Source: Actinomadura sp. BRA 177 (lineage in GTDB: Bacteria; Actinomycetota; Actinomycetes; Streptosporangiales; Streptosporangiaceae). Taken from it: a DNA stretch of 48,728 nucleotides. Where the stretch lies: contig NZ_JABXFD010000354.1 in NCBI RefSeq assembly GCF_013372625.1, positions 1-48,728 of the forward strand, given 5' to 3'. Within the stretch, counting starts at the first letter, position 1; each line of letters begins with the position of its first letter. Position numbers and translations under genes: made by a program. Shown piece after piece: positions 10,232-20,621 of this stretch. The notes below the pieces were generated by a model. The model had not been told where the DNA came from. It was given only the letters and a program-made list of their open reading frames with translations, and searched no databases.

Positions 10232-10738
10232 GTGACCAGGGAGAGTGAGTTGAGCGTCGACGCGAGCGCGGAGGCCCTGCAGGAGGCCGCCGACCTGTGG
10301 AACACGCTGTCGGGCGCCGGCTTCATCCAGGCGATGATCGACAAGCGGCTTCCGGAGATCTCCGACATCAGCGACTACATCGGGCAGGCCGTGACGTCGG
10401 CGGAGCCGGGCCGGGTGGACATCGCGTGGACGCCGGAGGAGAAGCTCTGCAACCCGGGCGGCGCCGTCCACGGCGGCTACATCGCGATGATCCTCGACAA
10501 CGCGGTCTGCCTGGCGGCGAGCAGCACCTGCGACCGCTTCATGCCGATGCTCACGCTCAACCTCAACGTCGACTACCTGCGCGGCGTCCGGTCCGGCGAG
10601 ACGTACACGGTGACGGGCACGTGCCTGCACCCCGGCGGCACCCGCATGGTCTCCAACGCGCTGATCACCGACGGGCGCGGCCGTCCCGTCGCCCAGGCGA
10701 CCGCGAGCGTGATCCCGAACAAGGCGTTCGCCCGCTGA
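10232..10738 (+). CDS. PaaI-type hotdog thioesterase
   Basis: 168 aa, GTG start with GGAGA 5 bp upstream. The hotdog-fold signature NPGGAVHGGYIAMILDNAVCLA (residues about 70-92) and the following LNLNVDYLRGVRSGE are typical of PaaI/YbgC-type acyl-CoA thioesterases, which hydrolyse acyl-CoA in the cytosol. The substrate is unknown. It lies 42 bp upstream of sppA and may be in the same transcript. Confidence 0.85.
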   Translation: MTRESELSVDASAEALQEAADLWNTLSGAGFIQAMIDKRLPEISDISDYIGQAVTSAEPGRVDIAWTPEEKLCNPGGAVHGGYIAMILDNAVCLAASSTCDRFMPMLTLNLNVDYLRGVRSGETYTVTGTCLHPGGTRMVSNALITDGRGRPVAQATASVIPNKAFAR

Positions 10739-10780
10739 CGGTCGAGGGAAGGGCCCCGGGTGAACGCATAGGCTGGTGCC

Positions 10781-12484
10781 ATGGTGGATCCCGGCACAGT
10801 GATCGACATGTTCAAACAGGCGCGCGACCGGCGGACCGCCCCGCTGATCCTCGAACTGGATCTCACCGAGGGGCTCGTGGAGACCGCGCCGTCCGACCCG
10901 ATCTCGGCGATCCTGTCGATGCGCCGGACGAACCTGCGGGACGTCCTGGACGGGCTGCGCCGCGCCCGCTCCGACAGCCGGGTGCGCGCCCTCGTCGTGA
11001 AGATCTCCGGCGGCATCGGGCTCGCGCTCGTCCAGGAGGTGCGCGAGGCCGTCCAGGCGCTGCGGGACGCCGGCAAGCTCACCGTCGCGTGGGCCGAGAC
11101 GTACGGCGAGGGCGGCCGCGGCACCGTGCCGTACTACCTGGCCACCGTCTTCGACAAGGTCTACCTGCAGCCGACGGGCGAGGTCGGGCTGACCGGCATC
11201 GCGCTTGAGGAGCCGTTCTTCGCGGGCGCCCTGGAGAAGGCGGGCATCCAGCCGCGGTTCGCCAAGCGGTACGAGTACAAGACCATGGCGAACACGTTCT
11301 TGGAGAAGACCTACACGCCCGAGCACGAGGAGTCGTCCCAGCGGCTCGTCACCTCGCTCGGCGAGCAGATCACCGCCGCGATCGCCGCCGCCCGCGGCCT
11401 GCCCGAGGACAAGGTCCGCGAGCTGACCGACCGCGGCCCGTTCCTCGCCGACGAGGCCCTGGAGGAGGGGCTCGTAGACCGCCTTGCCTACCGCGACGAG
11501 GTCTACGCCGACCTCCGCGAGGAGTGCGGCGAGGAGGCCCAGCTCCGCTTCGTCTCCCGCTACAACCGCAGCCACGGCCTCGCGAGCCGCATCCCGCAGC
11601 CCGGCAAGCAGGACATGATCGCGCTGATCAACGGGCAGGGCCCGATCCGGCTCGGCCGCAGCGGCCGCGGCGGCCCGCTGCCGAACTCCGGCCCCGCGAT
11701 GGGCTCCGACACGATCGGCGCCGCGTTCCGCGCCGCCGTGAAGGACGACCGCGTCAAGGCCATCGTGTTCCGGGTGAACAGCCCCGGCGGCTCCGCCGTC
11801 GCGTCCGACGCGATCTGGCGCGAGGTCGTCCTCGCCCGCCGCGCCGGCAAGCCGGTGATCGTCTCCATGGGCAACGTCGCCGCGTCCGGCGGCTACTACG
11901 TGTCGATGGCCGCCGACACGATCGTCGCACAGCCCGGCACGCTCACCGGCTCGATCGGCGTCGTCGTCGGCAAGGCCGTGGTCAGCGGTCTGCTGGACCG
12001 CGTCGGCATCGGCCTCGGCGCCGTCGCCGACGGCGACCACGCCCGCATGCTGAGCGCCACCAAGGACTTCAGCGACTCCGAGTGGGAGCGCGTCAACGCG
12101 TCCCTCGACCGGATCTACGACGACTTCACCGCGAAGGTCGCCGAGGGCCGCGACCTGTCCCGCGACCGCGTCCACGACCTGGCCCGGGGCCGCGTCTGGA
12201 CGGGCGCGGACGCCAAGGAGAACGGCCTGGTCGACGAGTTGGGCGGCATCGACACGGCCTTGGACCTGGCCCGCAAGAAGTCGGGCCTACCGGCCGGCAC
12301 ACCCATCCGCCTCTACCCGCACACGTCCCCTCTGGAGCGGCTCCGCCCGCCGGAGTCCAGCGAGGACCGCACCGCCGCGTCCGCCCGCTTCGACGGCTGG
12401 GGCTCCCTCGGCGGCCTCGCCGCCCGCCTCGGCCTGCCCGCCGCCGGCCCGCTCACCCTGCCCGGCACCTGGGAGATCCGCTGA
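10781..12484 (+). CDS. sppA: Signal peptide peptidase SppA, 67K type
   Basis: 567 aa in two tandem ClpP/crotonase-like domains. The C-terminal domain carries the nucleophile region [31 protein letters not shown]; the general-base Lys is expected in the N-terminal domain near [14 protein letters not shown]. SppA degrades cleaved signal peptides. Unlike E. coli SppA I see no N-terminal membrane anchor (the start is [18 protein letters not shown]), so this form may be soluble or peripheral. The stop overlaps the start of the flavin reductase gene by 4 bp. Confidence 0.9.
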   Translation: MVDPGTVIDMFKQARDRRTAPLILELDLTEGLVETAPSDPISAILSMRRTNLRDVLDGLRRARSDSRVRALVVKISGGIGLALVQEVREAVQALRDAGKLTVAWAETYGEGGRGTVPYYLATVFDKVYLQPTGEVGLTGIALEEPFFAGALEKAGIQPRFAKRYEYKTMANTFLEKTYTPEHEESSQRLVTSLGEQITAAIAAARGLPEDKVRELTDRGPFLADEALEEGLVDRLAYRDEVYADLREECGEEAQLRFVSRYNRSHGLASRIPQPGKQDMIALINGQGPIRLGRSGRGGPLPNSGPAMGSDTIGAAFRAAVKDDRVKAIVFRVNSPGGSAVASDAIWREVVLARRAGKPVIVSMGNVAASGGYYVSMAADTIVAQPGTLTGSIGVVVGKAVVSGLLDRVGIGLGAVADGDHARMLSATKDFSDSEWERVNASLDRIYDDFTAKVAEGRDLSRDRVHDLARGRVWTGADAKENGLVDELGGIDTALDLARKKSGLPAGTPIRLYPHTSPLERLRPPESSEDRTAASARFDGWGSLGGLAARLGLPAAGPLTLPGTWEIR

Positions 12485-12981
12485 ACACCGACTTCGCCGA
12501 GGCCGTCGCGGGCTTCGCCACGGGCGTGGTCGTGCTGACCGTCCGCGACGGCCGCGACGACCTCGGCACCACGGTGACCTCGTTCATGTCGGTCTCCCTG
12601 GACCCGCCCATGGTGCTGGCGAGCGTGACGACGTCGTCCTACCTCTCCGAGGTCCTGAACCGCCGCCCCCGCTGGGCCGCCACGATCCTCGCCGCGCCCC
12701 AGCGCGCCCTGGCCGGCCGCTTCGCCGCCGAGGGCCGCCCCAGCGCCCGCATCCTCCTAGCCGCCGAACCCCACCACCGAGGCAAGCATTCCGACGCCCT
12801 AATCCCCGAAACCGGCAGCTCCGCCTTGGAATGCGAAACCCGCCAAACCATCGAAGCGGGAGACCACACCCTCTTCGTCGCGGATGTCCTCACAACGGAC
12901 TACATAATCCGCAACCAAAAACCCCTAATAAGAGTCAACCGCCGTTATCTGGAGGACAAGTCTCGTGCCGAACCACGATGA
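12481..12981 (+). CDS. Flavin reductase-like protein, probable CTG start
   Basis: 166 aa. The FMN-binding split-barrel signature is clear: DFAEAVAGFATGVVVLTV, GTTVTSFMSVSLDPPMVLASV, and the C-terminal LFVADVLTTDYIIRNQKPLI. Such proteins reduce FMN/FAD with NAD(P)H or bind flavin for a monooxygenase. The conserved N-terminus begins right at CTG 12481, which overlaps the sppA TGA and follows GGGAG (12471-12475) by 5 bp. The first GTG (12526) would delete the conserved first strand, so CTG is the best start. From about 12755 codon usage turns A-rich (CTA, ATA, GAA, CAA), unlike the first half. Confidence 0.82.
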   Translation: MNTDFAEAVAGFATGVVVLTVRDGRDDLGTTVTSFMSVSLDPPMVLASVTTSSYLSEVLNRRPRWAATILAAPQRALAGRFAAEGRPSARILLAAEPHHRGKHSDALIPETGSSALECETRQTIEAGDHTLFVADVLTTDYIIRNQKPLIRVNRRYLEDKSRAEPR

Positions 12982-13615
12982 TGGCGACATGACCATGAAC
13001 GAGCTCGAGCGGCAACAGCAGGAACTCCTGTCCTTGGAGGGATATCTCGCGCTCGACGAGGAGGTCCGGCGCGAGTCCGAGGTGGTCGAGGGGCATCTGG
13101 TCGCTCGCGAACCACGTGACCGACCGCACCAGAAAACTGCGTTCCGCCTCGCCAACGCCTTCGAGGCGGCGGTGCTCAAGTACAGGGCCGCGCACTCCAG
13201 TGGGCGCGCGCCATGTTACGAGATCAACACCGAGGTGCCGGTCCGGCTGTGGGACGTCCCGCTGACCGTACGCAAGCCTGATGCCGTAGTGCACCGCTGC
13301 CGCGAGCAGTTCGAGACGCTCGAGGCAGTGGACGCAGTAATCGTCGCCGAGGTGATCTCGCGCTGGTCGCAGTCACGGGACCGGATCCACAAAATGGGCG
13401 AATACGCCAAAGCCCTCATACCGCATTATCTGATCGTTCAATTCGACGAACGCGGCGCGACGATCCTTGAGCATTACGCCCTGGTGGGCGCGGAGACTTC
13501 CTACTCCAGGATCGGCATCACCCATCGGGACCGGGACATCTGGGCGCTCAATCTCACAACCCCGTTCGAGATTCAGATCGGGTGGCAGGACCTCGACGTG
13601 GCGCTGCCCGCCTGA
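12965..13615 (+). CDS. Uma2 family restriction-endonuclease-fold protein
   Basis: 216 aa, GTG start with GGAGGA 8 bp upstream, overlapping the flavin reductase by 17 bp. Uma2 (DUF820) features: RRESEVVEGHLV, then VRKPDAVVHR with the catalytic Asp, VAEVISRWSQSRDRIHKMGEYAKALIPHYLIVQ with Glu and a downstream Lys, a PD-(D/E)xK nuclease core. These are putative nucleases of unknown biological role that expand in cyanobacteria and actinobacteria. Its stop TGA abuts the hutI stop (TGATCA). Confidence 0.85.
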   Translation: MPNHDDGDMTMNELERQQQELLSLEGYLALDEEVRRESEVVEGHLVAREPRDRPHQKTAFRLANAFEAAVLKYRAAHSSGRAPCYEINTEVPVRLWDVPLTVRKPDAVVHRCREQFETLEAVDAVIVAEVISRWSQSRDRIHKMGEYAKALIPHYLIVQFDERGATILEHYALVGAETSYSRIGITHRDRDIWALNLTTPFEIQIGWQDLDVALPA

Positions 13616-14773
13616 TCACCGCACGCGGTGGCCGGCCTTCCACACGGCGGCGGTTTGGGGGACGCCGGGGCGGTAGGCGAGGTGGATGTGGGACGGGGCG
13701 TCCAGGACGTGGACGTCCGCGCGGGCGCCTATCCCCAGGTGGCCCACGTCGGTGCGGCGGAGGGCTCGGGCGCCGCCGGCCGTGGCGGACCAGACGGCTT
13801 CGGCCGGGGTCATTCGCATGTCGCGGACGGCCACGGCGATGCAGAACGCCATGCTGGAGCTGTAGCAGGAGCCAGGGTTGCAGTCTGTCGCCAGGGCGAC
13901 GGTGGCTCCTGCCTCTAGGAGGCGGCGGGCGTTGGGGTAGGGCTGGCGGGTGGAGAACTCGACGCCGGGGAGCAGGGTCGCGACCGTCTGGGACGAGGCC
14001 AGGGCGTCGATGTCGGACTCGCTTAGGAACGTGCAGTGGTCGGCGGACGCGGCGTCCAGTTCGACGGCGAGTTGTACGGCGGGGCCCTGGGTGAGCTGGT
14101 TCGCGTGGAGGCGGGGGCCCAGGCCCACTTTCACGCCTGCTTGCAGGATTTCGCGGGTCTGGTCTGCGTCGAACGCGCCTTCCTCGCAGAAGACGTCCAC
14201 CCAGCGGGCGTGGGGGGCGCAGGCCGCGAGCATGTCGGTCGCGGCCAGGTGTGCGTAGGCGGCGGCGTCCCAGCCGGTGGGGACTACGTGGGCTCCTAGA
14301 TACGTCACCTCGTCGGCTAGTTCGGCGGCGATGCGGACGGCGCGTTCCTCTTGGTCGACCGTGAGGCCGTAGCCGGATTTGCATTCGACGGTTGTGGTGC
14401 CTTGGCGCGCCATCTCGGTGATTAGGCGGCGCAGGTTTGCGCGTAGGTCGTCGTCGGAGGCGGCGCGGGTGCGTTCGACGGTGGTACGGATGCCGCCTGC
14501 GGCGTATTTCTGGCCGCTCATGCGGGCGGCGAATTCCTCGGCGCGTTCGCCGGCGAAGACCAGGTGGGCGTGGGAGTCCACGAAACCGGGGAGGACGGCT
14601 CGTCCGGCGGCGTCGAACGACTCGTCGGCGGCGGGGGCCTCTGAGGCCGGGCCCGTCCAGGCGATGGTGTCGCCGTCCATCACCAGGGCCGCGTCACGGA
14701 CGATGCCGAGGCCGTCGCCGACGGCGGGGTCGTTGGTGACGAGTTCCCCGATGTTCGTGATGACCGTGCTCAA
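13616..14773 (-). CDS. hutI: Imidazolonepropionase
   Basis: 385 aa, the usual length. It hydrolyses 4-imidazolone-5-propanoate to N-formimidoyl-L-glutamate, the third step of histidine breakdown. Amidohydrolase markers include [61 protein letters not shown] and [14 protein letters not shown]. The start overlaps the hutF stop by 4 bp (ATGA), so translation is coupled; it is the last gene of the five-gene operon. Some stretches use rare CTA codons. Confidence 0.96.
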   Translation of the reverse strand: MSTVITNIGELVTNDPAVGDGLGIVRDAALVMDGDTIAWTGPASEAPAADESFDAAGRAVLPGFVDSHAHLVFAGERAEEFAARMSGQKYAAGGIRTTVERTRAASDDDLRANLRRLITEMARQGTTTVECKSGYGLTVDQEERAVRIAAELADEVTYLGAHVVPTGWDAAAYAHLAATDMLAACAPHARWVDVFCEEGAFDADQTREILQAGVKVGLGPRLHANQLTQGPAVQLAVELDAASADHCTFLSESDIDALASSQTVATLLPGVEFSTRQPYPNARRLLEAGATVALATDCNPGSCYSSSMAFCIAVAVRDMRMTPAEAVWSATAGGARALRRTDVGHLGIGARADVHVLDAPSHIHLAYRPGVPQTAAVWKAGHRVR

Positions 14774-16125
14774 TCAGGCTCCTCGGCGGTGACGGCGGTG
14801 ATGGCTTCGGTGAGTGCGGCTGGGACGTCGTCGATGAGCAGGTGGCGGCCGTCGTGGACGATCGGGCGGCCGGAGACGACGACGTGCCGGACGTCGGCGG
14901 CTGTTGCGGCGAAGACGGCGGCCTCGGCGGCGTAGTCGGGCGCCGCTCCCGCCGTGCGGACGGAGTCGAGGTCGACGGTGACCAGGTCGGCGTACGCGCC
15001 GGGTTCCAGGCGGCCCGCTTCGGGCCAGCCGAGCCCGTAGTGGCCGTTGGACGTGGCGGTGGCGAGCAGTTCCCCGGCCGTCCAGTGGCCGCGGGCGCGG
15101 GTGCGGAGGCGTTCGTTCAGTTCGACCGCGCGGGCCTCCTCGAACAGGTCGATCACGGCGTGCTGGTCGGAACCGAGGCAGATCGGGGAGCCGGCTTCCG
15201 CCAGAGCGCGCGCGGGGCCGATGCCGTCGGCGAGGTCGCGTTCGGTGGTCGGGCACATACACACGCCGGTCATCGTGGTGCCGAGGAGGCCGATGTCCTC
15301 GTCGGTGAGGTGCGTCGCGTGGACGGCGGTGGTGAGCGCGCCGAGCGCCCCCGACTCGGCGAGGAGGCGGGTCGGGGTCATGCCGTAGGCGTCCTGGCAC
15401 GCCTCGTTCTCGGCGGGCTGCTCGGACAGGTGGACGTGCAGCGGCGCGCGGTGCTCCTTCGCCCAGGCCGCGACGGCACGGAGTTGCTCGCGCGGCACCG
15501 CGCGGACGGAGTGGATCGCGGCGCCGACGCGGGCGTGCAGCCGGCCCGCCTTGTCCGTCTGCTCGTAGAGGGTGTCGACGCGGCGCACCCAATTGCCGGC
15601 GGTGCCGTCGCCGAAGCGCAGCTGCGGGCCCTTGAGCGGACGGCCGATGCCGCCGGTGAGGTAGCAGGTGTCGAGGAGGGTGATCCGGATGCCGGCGTCG
15701 GACGCGGCGGCGATCAGCGCCTCGCCCATCGCGTTGGGGTCGGCGTACGGAGTGCCGCCGGGTTTGTGGTGCAGGTAGTGGAACTCGCCGACGCAGCTGA
15801 TCCCGGCGAGGGCCATCTCGGCGAACACGGCGGTCGCGAGGGCGCGGTACGACTCGGGGTCGAGCCGGTCGGCGACCTTGTACATCTGCTCCCGCCACGT
15901 CCAGAACGTCCCGGAATGGGCTTGGACGCGGGAGCGGAGGGCGCGGTGGAAGGCGTGGGAGTGGGCGTTGGCGAGGCCCGGCAGGGTGAGGCCGGGCAGC
16001 CGCTGGGCGTGGGGCGCGGAGGGGACGCCGGGCGCGATCGCGGTGATCCGCTCGCCGTCGGCCTCGATGAGGACGTCGGCGGCCACACCGTCGCCGAGCC
16101 AGGCGAACTGGGCATGCCACTGCAT
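14770..16125 (-). CDS. hutF: Formimidoylglutamate deiminase
   Basis: 451 aa. It converts N-formimidoyl-L-glutamate to N-formyl-L-glutamate plus ammonia. Family markers include [25 protein letters not shown] and [19 protein letters not shown] near the N-terminus, [19 protein letters not shown], the metal-site region [14 protein letters not shown] and [15 protein letters not shown]. It lies 9 bp after the M20 gene and overlaps hutI by 4 bp. Its presence means the pathway runs through N-formylglutamate rather than direct formiminoglutamase cleavage. Confidence 0.94.
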   Translation of the reverse strand: MQWHAQFAWLGDGVAADVLIEADGERITAIAPGVPSAPHAQRLPGLTLPGLANAHSHAFHRALRSRVQAHSGTFWTWREQMYKVADRLDPESYRALATAVFAEMALAGISCVGEFHYLHHKPGGTPYADPNAMGEALIAAASDAGIRITLLDTCYLTGGIGRPLKGPQLRFGDGTAGNWVRRVDTLYEQTDKAGRLHARVGAAIHSVRAVPREQLRAVAAWAKEHRAPLHVHLSEQPAENEACQDAYGMTPTRLLAESGALGALTTAVHATHLTDEDIGLLGTTMTGVCMCPTTERDLADGIGPARALAEAGSPICLGSDQHAVIDLFEEARAVELNERLRTRARGHWTAGELLATATSNGHYGLGWPEAGRLEPGAYADLVTVDLDSVRTAGAAPDYAAEAAVFAATAADVRHVVVSGRPIVHDGRHLLIDDVPAALTEAITAVTAEEPD

Positions 16126-16134
16126 ACCGGATCC

Positions 16135-17334
16135 TTACCCGCGCGCCAGGTCGTCCAGTACCGCGGTAAGGGCCTCCACTCCGGCCAGGCAGTCCGCCGG
16201 TTCGGCGAACTCGGCGGGCGCGTGCGAGACCCCGGTCGGGTTCCGGACGAACAGCATCGCGGTCGGCAGCCGCGCCGAAAGCACGCCGGCGTCGTGGCCG
16301 GCGCCGGTCGGCAGGACGGGCACGCCGCCCAGAGCCTTGCCGACCCGGTCGCGGAGGGCGTGGTTGAAGTCGACGATCTCGGTGTAGGACTCCTCGGCGA
16401 GGTCGACGCTCACCCGGTGCGGGCGCGCGGCGACGCGGGCGGCCTCGTCGACCTCCTTCACGGTGCGGCGGACCTCGTCGTCCCGCGGTCCCCGGACGTC
16501 CAGCCAGGCGGTGACGGACGAGGCGATCGCGTTCACCCCGCCCGGCACGACGCTGACCTTCCCGACCGTCGCGACCGTGCCGTTGCGTTCGGCGGCCTCG
16601 AGGGCGGCGATGACCATCCGGGCGAACGGGAGCATCGGGTCGCGGCGGTCGTTCAGGGCGGTCGTCCCGGCGTGGTTGCCCTCGCCGGTGAAGCCGAACC
16701 GCCAGCGGCCGTGCGGGACGATCGAGCTGGCGACCCCGACCGGCTGGTCCAGGGCTCTTCCTTGTTCGACGTGGAGTTCGATGTAGCAGGCGATGCGTCC
16801 GAGGAGGTCGTCGTCCGGGCCGATCGCCTGCGGGTCGAGCCCGGCGTTGTGCATGACCTCGGCGAACGTGTGGCCGTCGCCGTCGGTCAGTGCGCGCGCC
16901 CGCGCCGGGTCGATCGCCCCGGTGAGGAGGCGCGATCCGAGGCAGGCCACGCCGAACCGGGCGCCCTCCTCCTCGGCGAACGCCCCGATCCCGATCGGTC
17001 GTGCCGGCCGGACGCCGCGTTCCCTGAGCCCGTCGATTGCCGCGAACGCGGACACGATGCCGAGCGGCCCGTCGAACGCTCCCCCGCCGGGGACGGAGTC
17101 GAGGTGGCTGCCGGTCAGGACGGCGTCGCCCCTCGTCCCGTCCTCGGGGAACCACCAGGCGAACATGTTGCCGTTGGCGTCGTGCTCCACGTCGAGGTCG
17201 CGGCGGCGCGCCTCGTCCAGGAACCAGGCCCGGCACTCCAGTTCGGGCGGTGTCCACGCGAACCGGTGGTAGCCGCCGGTCGCCTCGTCCCGCCCGACCG
17301 GCAGCAGCGCCGCCCACATCTCGGCAAAGCTCAT
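16135..17334 (-). CDS. M20 family amidohydrolase of the hut operon (allantoate amidohydrolase-like)
   Basis: 399 aa from the ATG that overlaps the hutU stop by 4 bp. M20 di-metal ligands are visible: [48 protein letters not shown] and the C-terminal [20 protein letters not shown] belongs to the dimerisation/lid domain. The closest named enzymes are allantoate amidohydrolase and N-carbamoyl-L-amino-acid hydrolase. Its place between hutU and hutF, and the absence of a canonical HutG, suggest that it hydrolyses N-formyl-L-glutamate to glutamate and formate; this is inference. Confidence 0.88.
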   Translation of the reverse strand: MSFAEMWAALLPVGRDEATGGYHRFAWTPPELECRAWFLDEARRRDLDVEHDANGNMFAWWFPEDGTRGDAVLTGSHLDSVPGGGAFDGPLGIVSAFAAIDGLRERGVRPARPIGIGAFAEEEGARFGVACLGSRLLTGAIDPARARALTDGDGHTFAEVMHNAGLDPQAIGPDDDLLGRIACYIELHVEQGRALDQPVGVASSIVPHGRWRFGFTGEGNHAGTTALNDRRDPMLPFARMVIAALEAAERNGTVATVGKVSVVPGGVNAIASSVTAWLDVRGPRDDEVRRTVKEVDEAARVAARPHRVSVDLAEESYTEIVDFNHALRDRVGKALGGVPVLPTGAGHDAGVLSARLPTAMLFVRNPTGVSHAPAEFAEPADCLAGVEALTAVLDDLARG

Positions 17335-18986
17335 GACTGCATCGGGATCCGGACGCCGCGCTCGGCGGCGACCTCGGCGGCGCGGTCGTAGCCGGCGTCG
17401 ACGTGCCGCATGACGCCGGTGCCGGGGTCGTTGGTGAGGACGCGCCGGAGCTTCTCGCCGGCGAGGGCCGTCCCGTCCGCGACGCAGACCTGGCCCGCGT
17501 GGATGGACCGGCCGATCCCGACCCCGCCGCCGTGGTGGATGGACACCCACGTCGCGCCGGACGCGGTGTTGAGCATGGCGTTCAGCAGCGGCCAGTCGGC
17601 GATCGCGTCCGAGCCGTCCTTCATGCCCTCGGTCTCCCGGTACGGGCTGGCGACGGAGCCGCAGTCGAGGTGGTCGCGGCCGAGCACGATCGGCGCGCTG
17701 ATCTCGCCGCGCGCGACCAGGTCGTTGAACGCCTCGCCGGCCTTGTCGCGCTCGCCGTAGCCGAGCCAGCAGATCCGGGACGGCAGGCCCTGGAAATGCA
17801 CCTTCTCCCCCGCCATCTTGATCCAGCGGGTCAGCGGCTCGTTGTCGGGGAACAGGTCGAGAATGGCCTTGTCCGTGCGGGCGATGTCCTTCGGGTCACC
17901 GGACAGCGCCGCCCACCGGAACGGCCCCTTGCCCTCACAGAAGAGCGGCCGGATATAGGCGGGGACGAACCCAGGGAATTCGAATGCGCGCGTGTAGCCG
18001 GCGAGCTGCGCCTCACCGCGAATGGAGTTCCCGTAGTCGAAGACCTCGGCGCCCGCGTCCTGAAATCCGACCATTGCCTCGACGTGCGTGGCCATGGAGG
18101 TGCGGGCCTTGGCGATGAAGCCGTCCCGGTCCTTGTCGCGCTCGGCGGCCATGTCCTCGAACGCGACGCCGCTCGGCAGGTACATCAGCGGGTCGTGCGC
18201 GCTGGTCTGGTCGGTGACGATGTCGATCGGCGCGCCGCGCCGCAGCAGTTCGGGGACGATGTCGGCGGCGTTCCCGAGCACGGCGATCGACAGCGGGCGC
18301 CTGGCTTCCCTTGCCTCCTCGGCGAGCCGCAGCGCCTCGTCCAGCGAGTCGGCCGCGACGTCGCAGTACCGGTGCGCGACGCGCCGCTCGATCCGGGACG
18401 GGTCGCACTCGACGCAGATCGCGACGCCGCCGTTCATCGTGACGGCGAGGGGCTGCGCGCCGCCCATGCCGCCGAGCCCGGCGGTCAGCGTGACGGTCCC
18501 GTTGAGGGTGCCGCCGAACCGCTTCTCGGCGACGGCCGCGAACGTCTCGTAGGTGCCCTGCAGGATGCCCTGCGTGCCGATGTAGATCCACGACCCAGCG
18601 GTCATCTGGCCGAACATCGTCAGGCCGAGCGACTCCAGCCGGCGGAACTCCTCCCACGTCGCCCACTGCGGGACGAGGTTGGAGTTGGCGATCAGCACGC
18701 GGGGCGCCCACTCGTGCGTCCGGAAGATCCCGACGGGCTTGCCGGACTGGACGAGCAGCGTCTCGTCCCCCGCCAGGTCGGACAGCGACCGGATGATGCC
18801 GTCGAAGGCGTCCCAGTTCCGGGCCGCCTTCCCGGAACCTCCGTAGACGACCAGTTCGTCGGGGTGCTCGGCGACCTCGGGATCGAGGTTGTTCTGGATC
18901 ATGCGGAGGGCGGCCTCCTGCGGCCAGCCCTTGGCGGCGGTCAGCGCGGTGCCGCGCGGCGCGCGGACGGGACGGGGTCCGGACAT
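17331..18986 (-). CDS. hutU: Urocanate hydratase
   Basis: 551 aa, normal length. It converts urocanate to imidazolonepropionate using NAD+ as an electrophile. Markers include [20 protein letters not shown] and [19 protein letters not shown] at the N-terminus, [36 protein letters not shown] (Rossmann loop), and [34 protein letters not shown]. It begins 10 bp after hutH and overlaps the M20 gene by 4 bp. Confidence 0.97.
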   Translation of the reverse strand: MSGPRPVRAPRGTALTAAKGWPQEAALRMIQNNLDPEVAEHPDELVVYGGSGKAARNWDAFDGIIRSLSDLAGDETLLVQSGKPVGIFRTHEWAPRVLIANSNLVPQWATWEEFRRLESLGLTMFGQMTAGSWIYIGTQGILQGTYETFAAVAEKRFGGTLNGTVTLTAGLGGMGGAQPLAVTMNGGVAICVECDPSRIERRVAHRYCDVAADSLDEALRLAEEAREARRPLSIAVLGNAADIVPELLRRGAPIDIVTDQTSAHDPLMYLPSGVAFEDMAAERDKDRDGFIAKARTSMATHVEAMVGFQDAGAEVFDYGNSIRGEAQLAGYTRAFEFPGFVPAYIRPLFCEGKGPFRWAALSGDPKDIARTDKAILDLFPDNEPLTRWIKMAGEKVHFQGLPSRICWLGYGERDKAGEAFNDLVARGEISAPIVLGRDHLDCGSVASPYRETEGMKDGSDAIADWPLLNAMLNTASGATWVSIHHGGGVGIGRSIHAGQVCVADGTALAGEKLRRVLTNDPGTGVMRHVDAGYDRAAEVAAERGVRIPMQS

Positions 18987-18996
18987 GTCGGGCTCC

Positions 18997-20550
18997 TTAG
19001 GAGAGGGGGCCGGTGACGGCTTCGGCGGCGGCGACCAGCGAGCCGTCCCGCACGAGGGCGGTGGCGGCGGCGATCTCGGGGGCGAGGTAGCGGTCCGGGC
19101 CGGGCGGCGGGACGGCCTCGCGCAGCTTGGCGACGACGGCGCCGGTCGCCGGGCCGGGGCGCAGCGGGGTGCGCAGGTCCAGGGCCCGCGCGGCGGTGAG
19201 GATCTCGATGGCGATCACCTGGGCCAGCCCGTCCACCGCCTTGCGCAGCTTCCGGGCCGCGTTCCAGCCCATCGAGACGTGGTCCTCCTGCATGGCCGAA
19301 CTCGGGATCGAGTCGGCGCTCGCCGGGGCCGCGAGCCGTTTCAGCTCCGACACGATCCCGGCCTGCGTGTACTGGGCGATCATGTGCCCGGAGTCGACGC
19401 CGGGATCGTCGGCGAGAAAGGCGGGCAGCCCTCCGGAGCGTCCCTTGTCGAGCATCCGGTCGGTGCGCCGCTCGGACATGGACGCGACATCGGCCGTGGG
19501 CACCGCCAGGAAGTCGAGCACATACGCGATGGGCGCACCATGGAAATTGCCGTTGGACTCGACGCGTCCGTCCGGCAGCACCACGGGATTGTCGATGGCC
19601 GACGCCATTTCCCTTCCCCCGACCATTTCGGCGTGCTGAAGGGTGTCGCGGGCGGCGCCGTTCACCTGCGGTGCGCAGCGCAGCGAATAGGCGTCCTGCA
19701 CACGGGTGCAGTCGGGCCCGCGATGCGACTCCATGATCTCGGACGCGGCGAGCAGCACCCGCAGGTTGGCGGCGCTCGCGGCCTGCCCGGGATGGGGCCT
19801 GAGCGCCTGCAGGTCGGCGGCGAAGACCCGGTCCGTGCCCAGCAGCGCCTCCACAGTCATGGCGGCGGCGACATCGGCCGCCGTGAGCAGCCCGCGCATA
19901 TCCTCGATGGCCATGACGAGCATGCCGAGCATGCCGTCCGTGCCGTTCAGAAGGGCGAGGCCTTCCTTGGCGGCGAGCTTGACCGGGGCGAGCCCGGCCT
20001 CGTCCAGCGCCTCGGCCGCCGGCTTCAACTCACCGTTCGCGTCCCTGACCGACCCTTCGCCGATCAGCGCGAGCGCGACGTGGGCGAGCGGCGCGAGATC
20101 CCCGGAACAGCCGAGGCTGCCGTACTCGAAGACCTGCGGGGTGATGCCGGCGTTGAGCAGCTCGGCGAGCGTCCGGGCCGTCGTGGGCTGGACACCCGTC
20201 CGTCCCGTGGCCAGCGTCCGCAACCTCAGCAGCATGAGGGCCCGGACGACCTCCCGCTCGACCTCGGGCCCCGACCCCGCCGCATGCGATCGGACGATGT
20301 TGAGCTGCAACTGGTCCCGCAGTTCGGGGGCGATGTGCCGCGTCGCCAGCGCCCCGAACCCGGTCGAAACCCCATAAACAGGCGTCGGACGAGCCGACAG
20401 CTCCTCGATATGGGCCCGTGCCTCGCCGACCAGCTTCAACGCCTCGTCGGTCAGCCTGACCCGAGCACCGTCCCGCGCGACGGCGACGACCTGCGCGAAC
20501 GTCAGCGCTTCCGGACCGACCTCAACCATAGGAACACCCATACCCACCAT
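18997..20550 (-). CDS. hutH: Histidine ammonia-lyase
   Basis: 517 aa from the first ATG; ATG 20529 ([11 protein letters not shown]) is a likely true start. It deaminates L-histidine to urocanate through an MIO cofactor. Tyr region [17 protein letters not shown] triad Cys148-Ser149-Gly150 in [19 protein letters not shown] (Ala-Ser-Gly in most homologues, Cys tolerated), [26 protein letters not shown] and [18 protein letters not shown] are all present. It is first in the operon and divergent from the iclR gene. Confidence 0.96.
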   Translation of the reverse strand: MVGMGVPMVEVGPEALTFAQVVAVARDGARVRLTDEALKLVGEARAHIEELSARPTPVYGVSTGFGALATRHIAPELRDQLQLNIVRSHAAGSGPEVEREVVRALMLLRLRTLATGRTGVQPTTARTLAELLNAGITPQVFEYGSLGCSGDLAPLAHVALALIGEGSVRDANGELKPAAEALDEAGLAPVKLAAKEGLALLNGTDGMLGMLVMAIEDMRGLLTAADVAAAMTVEALLGTDRVFAADLQALRPHPGQAASAANLRVLLAASEIMESHRGPDCTRVQDAYSLRCAPQVNGAARDTLQHAEMVGGREMASAIDNPVVLPDGRVESNGNFHGAPIAYVLDFLAVPTADVASMSERRTDRMLDKGRSGGLPAFLADDPGVDSGHMIAQYTQAGIVSELKRLAAPASADSIPSSAMQEDHVSMGWNAARKLRKAVDGLAQVIAIEILTAARALDLRTPLRPGPATGAVVAKLREAVPPPGPDRYLAPEIAAATALVRDGSLVAAAEAVTGPLS

Positions 20551-20595
20551 TGGACCCGCTCGCCGGCGCCGGCCCCACCCCGGCAGGCCGTCATG

Positions 20596-20613
20596 TGTCT
20601 CAGATACGAGACA
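20596..20613. promoter_or_regulatory. Perfect inverted repeat, probable IclR operator for the hut genes
   Basis: TGTCTC, 6 nt, GAGACA. It lies in the 71-bp gap between hutH (-) and iclR (+), 8 bp before the iclR ATG and about 46 bp before hutH. A single site in this position could let the regulator control both the operon and itself. Confidence 0.65.
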
Positions 20614-20621
20614 ATGAGCCC

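Noticed and set aside
14842-17391. Plus-strand open frame of 849 codons across hutF and the M20 gene
   Set aside because: Spans two real genes on the other strand; Gly/Val/Asp/Arg-rich shadow.
20107-20109. Cys in place of Ala in the MIO triad of hutH as a defect
   Set aside because: Cys-Ser-Gly is tolerated in histidine ammonia-lyases; all other active-site segments are normal.
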